Positions 11,963 to 23,336 of a DNA stretch of 64,000 nucleotides are shown one piece after another. Below the pieces are notes generated by a model. That model did no database searches and was not told the DNA's origin. It was given only the letters and a program-made list of their open reading frames with translations. The stretch comes from Aphelidium insulamus (Eukaryota > Aphelidiomycota > Aphelidea > Aphelidiaceae): positions 248,001-312,000 of the forward strand of contig JAZDSV010000014.1 of NCBI GenBank assembly GCA_036784855.1, given 5' to 3'. Numbering within the stretch: position 1 is the stretch's first letter; every line of letters begins with the position of its first letter. The position numbers and the translations under genes are program-made.

Positions 11963-13598
11963 TTATCGCACTTTGACGCCGCGACAGTACACCGCGCTGA
12001 TGGGGGGATCCACCATCTCGTACACCAGATGTCGCCAGTCAGGATGATTGACGCACACCAAATTGGCCAGCTTTCCAACCTCAATTGATCCCATTTCAGC
12101 GGACTTTCTAATGCTCGCTGCGGTTGTGATGTCATAAAGGATATCTATATATCTGCAATTAACGCACCGGCCGCGTTTATGGTAGAAGCTACCAGGGCCT
12201 CGTTGAGCGTTAGGCGCATGGATTGACATGCCAGGTTCATGACAAACGGCATCGACATGCAGTGTGCATTCGGGTTGAAATCACTACCGAGTGCTAGTGG
12301 TACGCCAGCCTCGATCATCTGCGGAGGTGACTCGGTGCGTATGATTGCTTGCAGTGAGAGTAATTACCTTTCGCGCAGGTGGCGGTGTGATGCGCAAAAC
12401 ATATGCGGTTGTTGGAAGCATTACTCCGACTATACCGTGCTTGGCCATGTCCTTCATACCTTCATCACTAATCTGCAATGGTTGTATGTGGTTAGATTAA
12501 ATTATTTGAGCTATCAACTGCTATCCTACCTCCTCTAGATGACTGATGGCTGTGGCTTGGATCTTGCCGCCCAGTTCAGCAGCTGCCACGTAATTCAACT
12601 CGTCGCCGTGGAAATTAATCGCTAGTCCCAGCTCTTTTCCTTTCTGTCGATAAAAAAATTAATATTACATAACCACGAAACTACAAACTATATACTGACC
12701 ATGAGTATGCGCTCGGTACTCTCCAAGCCAAAGACGCCCTTCTCGCAAAACACGTCAATGTTGTCCACCGCAATTTCACCCCGAGAACGCAACTGCTCCA
12801 GTGCAGGCAGCTGCTTCGTCAGAATGTCCTCTGTTGCCTGCGCCTCGGTGCGTCCAACAGGCACGGAATGCCCGCCCAGATACGTGGCCGAGATGGCGAT
12901 TGGGTGTCGCTGGGAGCACGTGTGCAACACCTACAACCCGTTGAAACAGCCTGACCATGCATAAACATATTCACCCGCAGCATCTTCATTTCCGTCTCCT
13001 CCTCCAGTCCGTAGCCGCTCTTGGCCTCGATTGCCGTTGTGCCGTGTCGCAGCATGCGGTCCAGGCGCAAAGTCAGCAGTTGCTCCAGCTCGTTGGCGGA
13101 ACTGTCGCGCGTATGCTTGACCGTGAAGTTGATGCCGCCGCCCATGCGGTGCACGTCCATGTACGTGGCCCCAGCCAGCTTCATGGCGTACTCGTGCACC
13201 CTGTCGCCACTCCACACCTAAAGCCACATGACCAAGATATGATAATAGTCGGTGTTTGGACGCACTGGATGCGTGTGTGCGTCCACCAGACCCGGCACAA
13301 CGCTCTGGCCACGCATGTCCACGTCCGACTCAAATGTGGCCGTGCGGTACCACTCGTGCTGCAGCAGATCTTGCTCCCGAGCGACGGCGTGGATCTTGCC
13401 GTCTCCGTCGACCACCACCGACGCGTCCGTCAGCACCGTGACCTGTGTCAGGGCGTCAGGCACGCAGACTATGTGCCATATATGCAGAGCAAGCGCACAT
13501 ACCTCGTTCATCGCCGCGCCGCACTTGACGCGCTCTCCATTGCTGCACACCGCGACCACTTGGGCGCAGTTGCGCAGCCGTAACAGAAACTTGGTCAT
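11963..13598 (-). CDS. AMDHD1: Imidazolonepropionase (histidine breakdown)
   Basis: Eight exons (13503-13598, 13266-13442, 12975-13217, 12700-12930, 12530-12643, 12368-12472, 12168-12318, 11963-12117) give 423 residues. It hydrolyses 4-imidazolone-5-propionate to N-formimino-glutamate, the third step of histidine degradation. Zinc and catalytic residues of the amidohydrolase family are all visible: the HTH of VDAHTHPV, the histidine in YLGGHSVP, the histidine and acidic pair in NFHGDEL, and the aspartate in GSDFNPN. The GGGINFTV substrate loop is also intact. No targeting peptide is obvious, so it is probably cytosolic. It is found in animals and some protists but is rare in fungi. Confidence 0.96.
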
Positions 13599-14086
13599 TG
13601 CTGTTGTTTCTCGACACTATGCACTAAATATGCACTATGTATGTGACAAGATCGCATCTGGTTATTTATTGCTGCGCATAGTGCATGTCTATTGTATATA
13701 TCTCACTCAGACCCGAAAATAACCGCGCCAAATCCCGAACTTTCCGTCAGCATTCAGCGAGAGTGGCCGCGACTCTCTTTTATTGTGGCGCATGAGACGG
13801 CTATGGCATTGGCCGCGCGGCAGTAATTGACTCACTTCAATAAAAATAAAAATCCCGAACTTCTGCCCCAACGATATGTCAAGTGACTAGAGAGAGCACG
13901 GGACAAGAATTTCGAACTTGACAGCAATTATGTGACTCCTAACAACTTTAATAAATTAATTTGGACACAATTGATTAATAATCAGCAACTATGAACGTGT
14001 TCACAGCGACTATAAAGCAAGTCGAGGCTATTTGAGCACACATCATTTAGCCCGCTCGACTCATCTCATCTCAACTGCGACAAATA
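13599..14086. other. Intergenic with core promoter of the next gene
   Basis: About 490 bases between divergent genes. An ATCCCGAACTT element occurs twice (about 13732 and 13852), and a TATA box lies at 14011. A short CA-rich leader leads to the plus-strand gene at 14097. No coding sequence was seen. Confidence 0.5.
14011..14016 (+). promoter_or_regulatory. TATA box
   Basis: TATAAA stands 86 bases before the start codon at 14097, a usual distance for a TATA element plus a short leader. It is one of few perfect TATA boxes seen at gene starts in this window, suggesting a strongly or conditionally transcribed gene. Confidence 0.55.
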
Positions 14087-14096
14087 TGAAGATTGC

Positions 14097-14634
14097 ATGC
14101 GCTGCGTGTTTGGGCTTATCGGCGCAGTATCTGCCAATGTCGTGCCCAAGGTTCTGCACGGCCAGTACGTGTACAAGAACACTGGCTGCACCGGTGATCT
14201 GACATTCATGTTTGAGGAGCGTCAGAGCGGTACGTGCGCTGATTACGGTCTCGGTGCCAACAAGTGCACGGGACGCGTCAAGGAGACGTGCATTGGTGGC
14301 AACTCTTGTTGACCCGCCCACTCTGAATGTGGAGCAGAAGCGCTACTACTCCGCCTCATGTGCCGACAAGACAGTGGATTCGTCACGTCTGTTTGTGGCC
14401 GATCGAAAGTGCAACCGCTGGACACTGGGAGGCAAAATGCTGTACTACATTGCCTCGTGCTCCGGTACCGCTCTGGTCGCCTACTATTCAGACAGTGAGT
14501 GCACTCACGCATCTCAAATCAGCGAGTGGTTGTTGCCGGGCATTAGCCAGAGCACGACAGCGGGCTGTGTGTCTGACGGCACCTTTGGCATGACTACCAA
14601 GTGTGTGAAGGGTCCAGCTAAGTGGACATTGTAA
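14097..14634 (+). CDS. Small secreted Cys-rich protein, unknown, frame damaged
   Basis: An ATG at 14097 opens a short hydrophobic signal (MRCVFGLIGAVSA) followed by a Cys-rich extracellular sequence with YVYKNTGCTGDLTF and CTGRVKETC. A second open stretch downstream continues the same kind of sequence (YYSASCADKTVDSS, YIASCSGTALVAYYSD, KCVKGPAKWTL). About one break in reading frame lies between them, so the gene is either newly inactivated or affected by a sequencing error. An upstream ATG at 14087 is out of frame. Spacing of the cysteines suggests disulfides. No family is recognised. A TATA box is at 14011. Confidence 0.5.
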
Positions 14635-15115
14635 ACAGGTTGGCATGTCTGTCTGTATTGTACATAGTATGCCGGTCAATTAATTTGTCAGTTCAATAAT
14701 GTATACTGCTTGACTGCTTGTGTACGTTGTTGCAACGCATCCCTATTTCATAGTGCAGTGTTTATGTGTACTGTATGTTGAGCCAGATGAAAGGGTCTTA
14801 AATAGACTCTTAATACATATTATACATACAACAGCACGTCAATCTGTGACAATTGTGAATGTTCGTCTCCTCATGATTGCATTCCTTTCTTGCGCGGCCG
14901 TCAAAAGCTTAGCAAAGTAACATTATAAGCAGCAATAGGAGCGTTCTGCATCCAGCTCTTATCTGGCACAGTGACATCACTGGGTGCTCACAGATCCATC
15001 ACATCAACACTGATGACGTGTGCGCCGCCCTCGCACTAGACAAGCCAGAAGAGTTGCTTGTGTGAGAAGTCTCCTAGTCCTACTCGCCGTGACGGACGAT
15101 AGGGGCCACCATAGA
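14635..15115. other. Intergenic, no gene seen
   Basis: About 480 bases of unique sequence between the small secreted-protein gene and the right arm of the inverted duplication. No repeat, RNA gene or convincing reading frame was found on either strand. Confidence 0.5.
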
Positions 15116-15858
15116 GTGCTGACACTGTGCTTGTGGGAATGTAACGCCGCCACCTATTACAACCTCTGTGCACACTGTAGCGGCGCTGTCAGATGGCGCA
15201 GCATCCACAGGCAGCTGTACACACCACGCGCACCGTCCACACCATTCCACACCTTTGCAGAGCGAGGGGCTTGTTTGTCGGCAAATCCGCGGACCCAACC
15301 CCCGACACGTCAACACCGCGGCACCGATAACGGGCAAGAGTCATCCCGCAGCGCCACCAACAAACAAGCAGCTGGCGGCTATAAAAGGCGGGTTTGCGTG
15401 CCGGCTCGCCTTTCTCTCCTTCATACAGCAACTTGCTTGCTGTTCTTACCGCCTCGTCTGTCTGCCTGCGCTCTCTCTCCCCTCTCCCTTCGCTCCCCCG
15501 CTATTCGTACCCTCGGGTACTTCTCTCTTTGTGATGCGAAAGAAGAAGCGCTCTGTGGCGCCTCCTCCTTTGGCTCTGGACCTAGGCGCCTGCCTAGTAG
15601 AGGTAAGTGGAGGTAAGTGCGTGCGTCGTTCTCGTAGACTGCTGAAGGGCGGTGAGGTGGTGGTCATCCCGCAAGAGGTGGCTGCTCCTCCCGTCCCTGA
15701 GGTGGTTACTAACCCTGATGTCGTAGCTGTCGAGGTGCCCCTAACTAACACTGTAGCAAGGTATGTGTCTGCGACTGTTGGTGTACTTCGACTCTAGCTA
15801 ACACACTGTGCAGCGAGCCGTACAAGCTGAAGCTCCGGGTATTCGAGTCGGGCCAGTT
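15116..15858 (+). repeat. Right arm of inverted duplication
   Basis: Plus-strand partner of 1-755. The match begins near 15116 and extends through the promoter, leader, exon 1 and intron into exon 2 of the gene at 15534; past about 15858 the partner would lie outside the window. Differences are mainly single substitutions and small indels in the leader, with the coding part best conserved. That pattern suggests a fairly young duplication, perhaps with selection on the protein. Confidence 0.9.
15380..15387 (+). promoter_or_regulatory. TATA box of the duplicated gene
   Basis: TATAAAAG lies 154 bases before the ATG at 15534 and is kept in both duplication arms. It is followed by a long pyrimidine-rich leader (TTTCTCTCCTTC and several CTCTCTC runs), the look of a highly expressed, translation-regulated mRNA. 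This is inference from sequence only. Confidence 0.6.
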
Positions 15859-16291
15859 CAAGAGCCGCGAGGTGAAGACTTGCGACATGCAGCAATTTCG
15901 GAACAAGGGCGCCATCGACGACGACAACCGACCCGTTCCGTTTCCGAGTTACGTCGCCGACTTTGGACCCGAGCTGTGCACCGACCGGCACCTGCGCGGC
16001 TTCTACGAGGCGAAATTTCGATCAGCAATCAACAAGAAGGTTCGACGAAATGTGGCAGTCAGGGAAGAGCGACACCGACGCAAGATGGAGTGGCGAGCCG
16101 AGCGCGACCCCGCCAAGAAGGAACGACTGCACCGCGACTGGGGGTGGACTTGCTGGGGTCCGATCGATGTGGAAGCCGAACGTGTCCAGCTCGATGACAA
16201 ACCGATTCGAGAAATAGCGGAAAGAAGCATGTCAAGGACGGCCATCAACATGTTGCGCACCCGCGCCGAGCGGGCCAAAGGTGTTTGCTAG
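15534..16291 (+). CDS. Unknown basic protein, complete copy
   Basis: Two exons, 15534-15760 and 15814-16291, give 234 residues. The N-terminus is very basic (MRKKKRSV), then Pro/Val rich; the C-terminal half is charged, rich in Arg and Glu, with EPYKLKLRVFESGQFKSRE and RRKMEWRAERDPAKKERLHR. No signal peptide or membrane segment. Two perfect GTAAGT donor sequences sit ten bases apart inside exon 1 (15603 and 15613), so alternative splicing is possible, although the frame is open without it. A polyadenylation-type AATAAA follows at about 16428. I do not recognise the family; a nucleic-acid-binding or mitochondrial ribosomal role is a guess only. Confidence 0.6.
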
Positions 16292-16609
16292 ATGCAGTAT
16301 AGATGTATGTCTGCCATTGTACACATGTATGCTTACGGTGTATGGTATACTCGGTGTATTCTGCTGTTTGTCCGTGTGTGCGTGTATTTGAACAGTGACT
16401 GTCATGATTTGTATGTGTGTACTGACAATAAAGGCTCTCTCATGTCTGGTGTCTCTCCTCATGTCATGTAAACAACCAAAATGGTGTTTTTAAACACCGC
16501 CCCACAATGTGCTTGCGCATTATGGCTACTGAAATAGATTGTGCGCAGTAGATCAGCACACAGTCCACTTGTACGCGGCGGCTTGAAACGCACAATATCA
16601 CAAGCCAAG
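16292..16609. other. Convergent 3' regions
   Basis: About 320 bases between two genes that converge. It holds the AATAAA of the left gene near 16428 and unique sequence. No further gene is seen. Confidence 0.5.
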
Positions 16610-17625
16610 TCAGGAATTGAGCCGAATGGCAAACAGCCCCAAACTGTCCCAGCCATCAGTGCATCGCGCCGAGTGCCGGGAACGACACCTTTCAAGCAGC
16701 ATATCAGTGTCCTCTATCCAGTCCCCGTGCAGTCCCCACTTGTGCAACAGGGAGGATATCCGATGGTGAACACTGCGGGCAGCGTAAATCAGCACATGGC
16801 AACGATTCGGTACATATAGCACACCTTCTCTCTTGATACACGGTGACGACATATGCACGGGGGTATTCCATGAGTAGTGCGTGACACGTGGCCACAATAT
16901 CTTCGTATGCGCTAGAGTCAAAGAATATGTCACTGCCAATAATCAACTCAAGTTCATGGTGTCCACCGAGAGCATGTTGCACCGCGTCCACCACTAGGTC
17001 TGGCTGTTCCCAGTCGACGGGGAAAACAAAGACGTTGTGTCCACCTGCCGCAACATCGTTGAGTTCCACGCATTGTTTCAAGTTCTGCAGCGTGTCGCGG
17101 GCAGCCGGCGAATCCGTGAGCGCGACAAGTGTGTTGCATGACGTATCCAGTATCCGGTGTATGGCAGCGGCCAGAAGTCCCGGTAGGCCGGTACCGGCTC
17201 CCAGCTATGAAAGATAAAGATACATTATTATACGACACAGTACCGATTATACTTGCAACCCACCTCAAGTATAACGGCGGGCAAGGTAACAGCATATTTG
17301 CCAGTACCATCGCGCATGCCGCCGCTGGACGTGTTACGCGCCTTGTCACTTTGATCAAGTAGCCATTCCGCCAGCAGAAAAGCAGCTGGCCACATGTACA
17401 AGCCATATGTGGCTGCGTATTGCGCGTCATCCTCCTCCTCATTGCCGCCATCAGGCAGCAGCTATATCGCATGCAAGTTAACGCGCGTCTATGCATCACA
17501 CGTATATATATACAGAATATACGCATATATTACATATATACGGCACCTACTTGCTGCACGGTGACGGGAATCACGCTTCCAGCGCGCGTGGTAAACTCGA
17601 TCCGGCTCTGGAACGATTTTCGCAT
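16610..17625 (-). CDS. METTL23: METTL23-like protein methyltransferase
   Basis: Four exons (17551-17625, 17264-17461, 16825-17204, 16610-16772) give 271 residues. The seven-beta-strand methyltransferase fold is clear: LYMWPAAFLLAEWL, the SAM-binding LGAGTGLPGLLAA, the acidic end of strand 2 in LVALTDSP, and IIGSDIFFDSSAYEDIVAT, which takes the place of the catalytic-face motif of METTL23 and METTL18. METTL23 in animals modifies arginine on histone H3. The C-terminus (GLFAIRLNS) matches the final strand of the family. The exact substrate here is inferred from family only; other METTL21-group members are the main alternative. Confidence 0.85.
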
Positions 17626-17690
17626 GGAATTTTGATCTGTCACTCTCACTTTCCCTCTGCCTCTCCCTCTTATACCATACATTATTTTAT

Positions 17691-19197
17691 TTACTGTTGA
17701 GTGGGTTGCAGTTGGAACAGCTGCGCCTTCAAGGTTTCTACCAGCAGGCCGTGTCTGCAGTCGCACTGCACCTGGCGGCTGCACAATGCATTAACTAAGC
17801 GTACAACCCCCTATACACAGACACACTCACCTTTGCTGTGCCACTTTCCCAAAGGGATCATCATCGCGGACGGAACGACGTTGTTTAACTGTTTGAGTAG
17901 TCGATGATGAGCCTGCAGCTGCATCCATGTTGAAATCACTGGTGGCCGATGTGGACGAAGACACGCTTGCCACTCCCAACTTCCGGGCAAGATCGTAAAT
18001 TTGACGGTTGCCGTGTGCGCGGTTCTACACTTATGTCAAGGTGAAGGTAGTTAACTATGTACACAGCTTGCCTGGATGAGCGGGGACGACGCCAACGTGT
18101 TTTGCCAATAACGTTTCCATAGTGTTTGAAAGAGCTTGTTGTCCAGCGACGACTTGAAGAATGACACTTCCAGCGAGTAGTACCTAAACAGCAATAAGGC
18201 CATCTAGAATACATATATGAAAATAGTCGGTCAAGTCACGAACTGCTTTGCGTGCACGCCAAAGTCTTCAATCTTTTCCGTCGGCACATGCTGCTGCAAC
18301 TGCGATGTCGAGTCGTTCGTGACAACGTGATCCTGTTTGGCATTAATGCACGCAATTCAACTTGAAATATATATTTAGTTCTTCGCACCTTTGGATAAGT
18401 GCGGAATGCTCCGATTTCCACCTTGCCTGCGCTTATTGTGCGGTGCGGGTCAATCTGCAGTTTAAACAGTTTAATGTGGAGGAATATATCTGTACACATA
18501 ATACGAACCACAATAGCGAGAAATGGCTCTTGGAACTGTTGGTTGAGCATCTGGGTGCCCACATCGATCCCAGACAGCCAACAGCCATAGCCGGGATGGC
18601 TGTGGTACCAGCCGACAACATGTTCTCGCCTGCCCACCTGATACACAGGTCAACTCACAGTGTAAACGCCAAATCACTGCAAACCCCACTTCTTTGCAGC
18701 GAGTGCTGTACGCCACCATGTACTCGTAGCCTTCTGCCTGTGCATTGACTCTGGTCTCTGTTCCCTCGACTGGTAGGGCAAATGCATCGGTCACCACTAT
18801 GGTATCGCCGCGAACCGTGCCCTGCATCATGCCCATAATCTCAATGTCGCCTCCGGAGCGCGCATGAATTGTCTGCGGCTCAGTTAGTATCGTCAGATGT
18901 TCTCTCCACTCCGCTCCACGTATGGCCCACCATCTTTAGCAGGGCAAGTGCGGATACACGAACGCGTTTAAAGTAATTTGGGCTGTGCATGGTAAGCAGA
19001 CCACCTACTAGATGGCACACGCACTCTTTCAGCCATGGCTTCGCGTCCACTTGACGCTTGTGGGCGGCCTCGTCATACACAAATGCAGAGTCTGCCGCTT
19101 CATCACTGCTACTGCTGCCCCCGGCGTCTACTCCGCTTGTCGCGCGAACGTCATTGGCCACCTCCCATTGGGCGCGTGCAATTTCCGTTAAATCCAT
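17691..19197 (-). CDS. CSN5: COP9 signalosome subunit 5 (JAMM deneddylase)
   Basis: Multi-exon gene from ATG 19197 to TAA at 17691. The MPN+ core is complete: [16 protein letters not shown] with the catalytic glutamate, [15 protein letters not shown], the zinc-binding [15 protein letters not shown] and [20 protein letters not shown]. The C-terminal CSN5 region ([23 protein letters not shown] spans two exons) is also present. It removes NEDD8 from cullins within the COP9 signalosome. The N-terminus has a Ser/acidic insertion. The intron at 18025-18071 begins GCAAGC, a GC-AG intron. The last exon has an unusual Cys-rich end (QVQCDCRHG). Confidence 0.95.
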
Positions 19198-19304
19198 TCC
19201 CGCTGCCGTTTCAAGGTTTCGTTCTTTGACAGTCCTGGTCCCCAAAGATTATACATTATATATATATATACTTCATCGCTTTATTTTGCAAGACCATGCA
19301 TATA

Positions 19305-22300
19305 TCACAGTTTGGACTCGCGAAACGCCAGACCTTCCCGCTCAAGTCGCTCCAAGATCGGCGTGTAGATCTCGGCTGTCAATGGGCGACAGACGCCGGT
19401 TTGTTTTATCGCACCTGTGGTCAGTGTAATCAATTGTTTGCATCGGTATCTGCTGCATATGTCTACAGGCCACTGCACCTTTCAATATCAGGTCGGCTCC
19501 GATCGCAGCTGGTAGTGCCACTGTCTTGGCCATGGCAGAATATCCGGCGGGATCTCCGTAAGCAACCAGTGACGACACGTGTGACTCCTGCAAATTGAGC
19601 ACATGACCGCATGCATCTTCACTGCTCCATACCGCAGCACCAGACGCCGTCTCAATCTCGAACGTGTGATGCAGGCACACCATGTCCGGCTCTCCATGCC
19701 TGAAGAGCAGTTTGCTTTCCAGCAGGGAACACAGTGCATCAAGCACTGTCTGACCACGGACAGTCTCTCGGCTGCTCAGTAAGCCCAGCGCCGTTATGTC
19801 ATCAACAAGACTCTCATCACACTTCAGCGCATTAACTAGCGTCTTTCTATCGAGCGAGCTGCATTGCAAAATCTTTTGCATAAGTGCTGCCTGCATTTAT
19901 TGATTAGTGTGCATGTAAATGATAATATACAGATGGAATAGCGGCTTACCCAGGACATCGCTGAGTTGCCGTCAAGTGGCGAGGTGGCAAGTAGTCCTAT
20001 ATCACGAAGTTTGGACATCACGCGGGCGAATCCCTTATAGGATCAGATAGAACTATCAATCTTTACACATCAAATTATTTACCTTGTATCGAAGCGTTCC
20101 GCGAAACATTGTGTGCAATTGTGAACGATCCAGTCCGTACACATCGATGTATTGTAGCGAGTCACGGTTTGCCAAACCTTCAAAGTTGAAGCCGCGATAA
20201 ATATTTACCGGCTCGGCGTGGTCTAGTATTGATCCCGGCTTGTATTCGACAATCTGCAAATTGTTGATTAGAGCGCTGTGCCTATTCTGGCAGTGTGCAT
20301 ACCTTCCCGTTGCGCAAGAATTTAGCTGGATTCATGGAGGCCAGCAGGACTCCGCGCGGAGACCAAGAAAATTTATAGCCAAGCGGGTTGTCTGATACCT
20401 CGGGCGCAGGCAGCCCGCCACACCATGACACAAACGACTTCACCTTGGATCCGTGCGACTTGGCCGCATCGAAGAAGCGCATGGCAAGCAAATGATCAAT
20501 GCCCGGATCAAGACCCAACTCGTTCAATATCAGTACATTGTTGCGCTTTGCCCTACAAATCAAAATATGATACCAGCAATTATTACGACACTCACGCGTC
20601 ATTCATTGCATCCATTTCTGCCGAGACATAGCTTGCAGTCACCATATTCTTTTTCTCTTCGATGCATATTCTGGCGGCGTTGCCATGCAGCGAAGCGGGA
20701 ACAAAACTGCGAGAACGTTAGGCTGCCATCAAAGAGTTAATAACTTATTGATTGACACAACTCACCTGACGACAATATCGCAGTATTTGACTAGTTGCCG
20801 CACTCGTGTTTCATCATTCACATCTAGTTCCTCCACAGTTGCATTGCGTCTACCGGATGCAAGGCCTTCCGCTTCCGACCTTTGATTGCTGGCTGCCAGT
20901 CAACGCATTAGCTACAAATTGCATCGACATGAATATATCGCATCAGACCCACCAATAACAATATGCACATCGCGGTGCGAGTCACCCGAAAAGTAGTCTA
21001 CCAAAGGACGGGCCACGCGGCCGGAACCCAGCAGCAAAATTGTCTTTTTCCTGAGAGTCGAGATTTCGCCTCCTCCAGTAGCAGCGGAAGCACTAACTAG
21101 TTTTCTCAGATGCGCATGAGCTTTTACCAATGATCCGTCACGGGCAATTGTTGCACGTTCGAGCACCGGTTCAGACTTTCCGCGAATCTGATAATAATCA
21201 ACTATTTGTTCATAATACGAGTTCACCTACCAGATTACTGATTAAAGGAAATAATGCCTTGCTAAAATGATTCGAAGATTCTTCGGCTAGTTCGGCAGGC
21301 AAATTGTCCACCGTCATCATCAGTATTTTACCGGCTGGATTCTTTCTGTACCACAGTGAGTTGCCATAAGCAAGGTTTACTGTCATACGATGTAACGGGC
21401 AATTCCAAACCAGTCGATGGATCCAAGAGAAAGAAGGGCTCATCGATGGTGCTGGCGCGTGATACAAATTCCAGCGATCCCTGCAATTACATAAGTCGAC
21501 TGAAATATTTACTGCACTTGCGGCATACATTAATGTCACAAGATATGTCGGATATGGCCAGCAAGCGCAATCGCCGCGATGCCGACAACTCCTTCAAGTG
21601 ACGCTGCAAAACTAGTCGTGGATACTTTTCCTCCCAATATATGCCGTTGACGAGTACAGATGTATACGGAAGGATCTGCACGAACCGTAAGAATTGTACA
21701 GCCAGATTACACGCACGCACCGATTCATGAAAGACGGATTTGAACTTGGCAAGGCCATGCTTCAAATATGATTGCTCATCGAATGCAGCTGAAGCGTCCA
21801 ACGGCTTGACATAATCGCGAGAATTTACAACGGTGGCATACACCTTTCCCGCATCGTAATCTGTAGCGAGTTACAGATAGATTCGCAATCAAGACGACTT
21901 ACTGGTCATCAGTTTGCCAACATCTGCGGGCTTGACAAACTCGTGAGGGAGTTCTTTAAGCATTTCTTGCGCACCCTGATTGCCATAGTATCAGCGCCAC
22001 GGAGGTGGCGAAACAACATGTGTACACACCCGCGAAACATTTCCGTCGCCAGTAAAAGTAAACACCAGCGGCCCAAAGGATTGCGGTAATTTAACGCTGG
22101 ATATAACTTTTCCCGCGTGGCTGATGGCCCGCTTTGCATCCTCAATGGACCTATAATTGAACGCGCGGGCAATGTTCTGCGCACATTAATGTTTGAATGA
22201 GTAGGTCAGCATAGGCATACGAGAAACGGTGTGCTGTATCCCAGGCCGAGCAAATGCAAACCCAGTCCATGCAGCGAGTTTATCATCCCTGACCGTCAGT

Positions 22301-22953
22301 CTGCTAGCTTAAAATGTGCTACCCTACCGGCATATCCAGCATGCTTGCCAAACAGTACGAGTCGCCTCCCTTGGGCAGCATCAGTCATCAGTTCGTAGTC
22401 CATCAAATGTATATTCTGCACACGACTATTGAACTGCCGCACACACAAAAGCACCAAAGCACCAGTGGAACGATACCTTCCGCAGAATATCGCGCAACAT
22501 TGGCATATTGTGCAGCTGTCCTTTGTGTGTGTGCGAGAAAAACATGTAGGATTTGCTGCGTAGGAGCTGCGCTGTCGGGACCTCTTTCACTCCCAGTATC
22601 ACGTCGGCCCCGCACAGATCTTCTGACAGCACGGCTCCTGCCTGCAGCCATATAGTGTTAGCACAACATTACAGACATGATATAGCACATACAGCTGCAT
22701 ATTCAGCATCGTTGAACACGCGGCGCGTAGATGGCTGCACCAGGACGCGGGTGTCACGGGCCAGCTGTTGGACGTGCTGCGGCACCAGCGGCACCCGACG
22801 CTCCCAGCGACCCTTGTCCTCGCGGCGTATCCCGATCACCGGGCGCCCAGATCCAGATGTAGATGCCACGTGGCGATAACTGGGTCTCGCCGACAACATG
22901 GAGGTGTTACGGAGAGGACGCGCGTGGACGCGGTGCCCGCGAAGAGCAATCAT
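19305..22953 (-). CDS. AASS: Bifunctional lysine-ketoglutarate reductase / saccharopine dehydrogenase
   Basis: About 18 exons give a protein of roughly 935 residues. Residues 1-33 are rich in Arg and Ser without acidic residues, a typical mitochondrial targeting peptide. The N-terminal half is the LKR part ([67 protein letters not shown]). The C-terminal half is saccharopine dehydrogenase ([41 protein letters not shown], final [17 protein letters not shown]). The enzyme converts lysine to aminoadipate semialdehyde in mitochondria. The two halves are fused as in animals, plants and slime moulds; fungi keep them as separate biosynthetic proteins. All splice joints I checked are GT-AG. Confidence 0.97.
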
Positions 22954-23336
22954 GGCAGCCTGTCTTAAGGCCCGCTGTTTGTCACTGTGGGAATCTTTCG
23001 CTGGTATTTAAGAAGAAATACTTGTATTCGTGATATTTACTTGATACACGTAAAAGTTAATATACTTTACATATATTAATATACTTGAATATATTGCAGT
23101 GTTTAGTTTTAGTTAGCAGTAACTGTGTGGCATGGTATGGGTGTATGCATGTATATATTTTTATGTACGTGTACTGCTGTTTCAACTTCAATGCCATATC
23201 ACCGGCGCTGGTGTCCTGTTTCAAGCTTCAACTAAATATAGGTTGCACATGATTAAATATACACGTGAAGGTATTATATTTAACTACATATCATTGTTGC
23301 GTGTGTTTCAGCTGCCGTTGTGAATAGCCCTCGAGT
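22954..23336. other. Divergent promoter region
   Basis: About 380 bases between the AASS start (minus) and the Mid1/NALF-like start (plus). It is AT-rich with ATATATTAATATAC-type stretches in its first part; no classical TATA box at the expected distance could be singled out. No coding sequence is seen. Confidence 0.5.

Noticed and set aside
1-15858. Inverted arms as terminal repeats of a giant transposon
   Set aside because: The arms contain a host-like gene start, no transposase or integrase was found between them, and no target duplication could be seen.
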